Source of the DNA: an uncultured Eubacteriales bacterium
GTDB lineage: Bacteria; Bacillota; Clostridia; Lachnospirales; Lachnospiraceae
Assembly (NCBI GenBank): GCA_902772745.1
Contig: CACYBV010000392.1
Coordinates: 1 to 10,346 of the forward strand
DNA length: 10,346 bases
Direction: 5' to 3'
The notes under the pieces are model-generated. The model did not search any database and was not told the DNA's origin. It saw only the letters and a list, made by a program, of their open reading frames with translations. A program made the translations under genes and the position numbers. This document shows positions 9,541 to 10,346 of this stretch, piece after piece (positions within the stretch are counted from its first letter, which is position 1; each line of letters starts with the position of its first letter).

Positions 9541-10074
9541 TTATCTCTCAAACATTTCCATGGCTTCTTCGACTGTTACGATATCGGCAAGTTCCTCCCA
9601 CACGTCTTCATTGTAATACCGGACCGTGGTCTCAGCGTTCATGTAGTCATTGTCGAAGGTAGAATTTGTCCCTTCCGGAACAATAACCTCAAATCCCCTC
9701 TCGAAAGCAGACTTTACGGTTGCGTCGATGCAGTAATTGGTCTGCAGGCCGATGATCATCAGACGTCTGTCCTCCTGTTTCTTCAGGTATTTCTTCAGGT
9801 ATTTCTTCAGTTCCTTATTGCCGAAGCAGCTGTTGATCGTCTTGATGAAAACTTTTTCACCCGGTTCAGGACGCACCTCATCGGCAATTTCAAAGCCCTT
9901 GTCTCCTATGGTAAGACCGCTGCCCGGGCCGGCGTCATGCTGCGCGTAAATAACTTCCACATGTTTTTTTCTGGCGGCATCGATCAGCCGGATACAGTTT
10001 TCCATAAAGCTTTCGCAGTCATACAGTTCTTCGTCAATCAGGCCTTTCTGCATATCGATCACTAACAGAATCAT
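9541..10074 (-). CDS. Isochorismatase-like cysteine hydrolase
   Basis: A 177-residue single-domain enzyme of the isochorismatase/nicotinamidase superfamily, which hydrolyses amide or vinyl-ether bonds through a catalytic cysteine. The likely triad is D7 (in VIDMQ), K78 (in FIKTINSCF) and C115 (in GLQTNYCIDAT). The ATG at 10072-10074 is chosen because AAGGAG (10082-10087) lies 7 bases upstream and the resulting N-terminus MILLVIDMQKG is typical of the family; the frame extends 7 codons further upstream without support. The substrate cannot be assigned: nicotinamidase, pyrazinamidase-like and uncharacterised members look alike at this level. A KKYLKKYLKK stretch (90-99) is encoded by a 12-bp tandem repeat and seems to lengthen the surface helix before the cysteine-bearing strand. 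It stands alone between the tuf terminator and the uvrB promoter, so it is probably a single-gene unit. Confidence 0.9.
   Translation of the reverse strand: MILLVIDMQKGLIDEELYDCESFMENCIRLIDAARKKHVEVIYAQHDAGPGSGLTIGDKGFEIADEVRPEPGEKVFIKTINSCFGNKELKKYLKKYLKKQEDRRLMIIGLQTNYCIDATVKSAFERGFEVIVPEGTNSTFDNDYMNAETTVRYYNEDVWEELADIVTVEEAMEMFER
9778..9810. repeat. In-frame 12-bp tandem repeat (2.75 copies) in the hydrolase gene
   Basis: The unit TTTCTTCAGGTA appears twice in full and then for nine more bases. It encodes KKYL-KKYL-KK in the hydrolase. The period is a multiple of three, so copy changes keep the frame and alter only the helix length. Confidence 0.85.
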
Positions 10075-10160
10075 GTCTTTTCTCCTTCCTGTCACCCGGA
10101 ATCACCGGAAACGAAAGCAAAGCCGCATCCCGGGACTTCCAGCATTCGTCATCTCTCCCT

Positions 10161-10172
10161 TGCGATATCGCA
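10161..10172. promoter_or_regulatory. Perfect 12-bp palindrome upstream of the hydrolase gene
   Basis: TGCGATATCGCA is its own reverse complement. It lies between the tuf terminator and the hydrolase start, downstream of a TATAAT-like hexamer, and could be a repressor site. Palindromes of this length occur by chance about once in several kilobases, so support is limited. Confidence 0.3.
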
Positions 10173-10193
10173 CGTCGATTTTCCCCATTGCGG

Positions 10194-10199
10194 ATTATA
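10194..10199 (-). promoter_or_regulatory. Possible -10 hexamer for the cysteine hydrolase gene
   Basis: A perfect TATAAT is read on the minus strand just after the tuf terminator T-rich tail. No good -35 hexamer is found at 16-18 bases upstream, because that space is the terminator stem itself. It could simply be the AT-rich terminator tail. Confidence 0.3.
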
Positions 10200-10234
10200 A
10201 ATAAAACCGGCCCCCGAAAAACCCGGGGACCGGT
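10196..10234 (-). terminator. Intrinsic terminator of tuf
   Basis: On the minus strand, ACCGGTCCCCG pairs with CGGGGGCCGGT (11 bp with one T-G wobble) across a GGTTTTT loop. The stem is followed directly by TTTATTTAT. It begins 26 bases after the tuf stop codon. The single irregular pair is a T-G wobble in the minus-strand RNA but a C-A mismatch in the plus-strand RNA, so it acts for tuf. Confidence 0.88.
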
Positions 10235-10260
10235 AAGTTTCATGAAGTTTTCAGCAAGAA

Positions 10261-10346
10261 TTATTCGATAACGGAAACAACTCTGCCGGAGCCGACGGTA
10301 CGGCCGCCTTCACGGATAGCGAAACGAAGACCCTGCTCCATAGCGA
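10261..10346 (-). CDS. tuf: Elongation factor Tu, C-terminal end (partial)
   Basis: Only the last 28 codons are in the window. The translated tail AMEQGLRFAIREGGRTVGSG, then RVVSVIE and a stop, is the unmistakable end of domain 3 of EF-Tu, the GTPase that delivers aminoacyl-tRNA to the ribosome. The SGRVVSVIE ending is of the kind seen in Clostridia such as Lachnospiraceae. It is followed by a strong terminator, so tuf ends its transcription unit here. Confidence 0.95.
   Translation of the reverse strand, partial: AMEQGLRFAIREGGRTVGSGRVVSVIE

Noticed and set aside
9526..9543. A second LexA-like site (AGAAC-GATT-GTATT) at the end of the hydrolase gene
   Set aside because: It breaks the consensus in both half-sites and lies away from any promoter.
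10105..10155. A 16-codon minus-strand leader-like peptide starting MTNAGSPG
   Set aside because: The GGGAGAG upstream is too close to the ATG to act as a good ribosome binding site, and there is no attenuator structure behind it.
10034..10243. A 69-codon minus-strand frame between tuf and the hydrolase
   Set aside because: It starts inside the tuf terminator hairpin and overlaps the hydrolase start. There is no plausible ribosome binding site.

Overview
The window looks like a chromosomal segment from a moderately GC-rich member of the Clostridia, most probably Lachnospiraceae-like. The evidence is the EF-Tu C-terminal tail, the uvrB-uvrA gene order, strong AGGAGG-type ribosome binding sites and a Gram-positive-type LexA (DinR) box. 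The species cannot be fixed from this window. Every gene I can support lies on the minus strand, so the region reads from right to left.

Right end (10346 to 9541): the last codons of tuf (EF-Tu), then a strong intrinsic terminator at about 10196-10234. A short intergenic stretch follows, holding a 12-bp perfect palindrome and a TATAAT-like hexamer. Next is a small isochorismatase-like cysteine hydrolase, which carries an unusual in-frame 12-bp tandem repeat.

Middle (9540 to 4481): uvrB followed by uvrA, the damage-recognition and damage-loading subunits of nucleotide excision repair, both full length with all expected motifs. A promoter overlapped by a near-consensus LexA box lies upstream of uvrB, which indicates SOS control. 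The 126-bp gap between uvrB and uvrA holds a palindromic element of the TGTCATTTCGAGCGAAG...GAGAAATCC kind, which resembles a dispersed intergenic repeat.

Left part (4480 to 1): a compact three-gene operon that is the most interesting part of the window. It encodes (i) a 769-residue TerB-N/TerB-C protein with an apparent MmcQ/YjbR-like domain at its N-terminus, (ii) a BrxC/BrxD-type (DUF2791) P-loop ATPase, and (iii) the N-terminal part of an Lhr-like DEAD/DEAH (DEIH) superfamily 2 helicase that runs off the left edge. The genes are separated by 6 and about 50 bases, and each has its own Shine-Dalgarno sequence. The operon appears to have its own promoter in the 74-bp gap after uvrA. That promoter sits between the arms of a perfect 10-bp inverted repeat, which may be an operator. 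The BrxD-like ATPase and Lhr-like helicase pair resembles the brxD-brxHI pair of type 2 BREX phage defence. Here the upstream partner is a Ter-family protein, and no PglZ or PglX is visible. I infer an antiviral or nucleic-acid-processing module that is not canonical BREX. Function is not shown by sequence alone.
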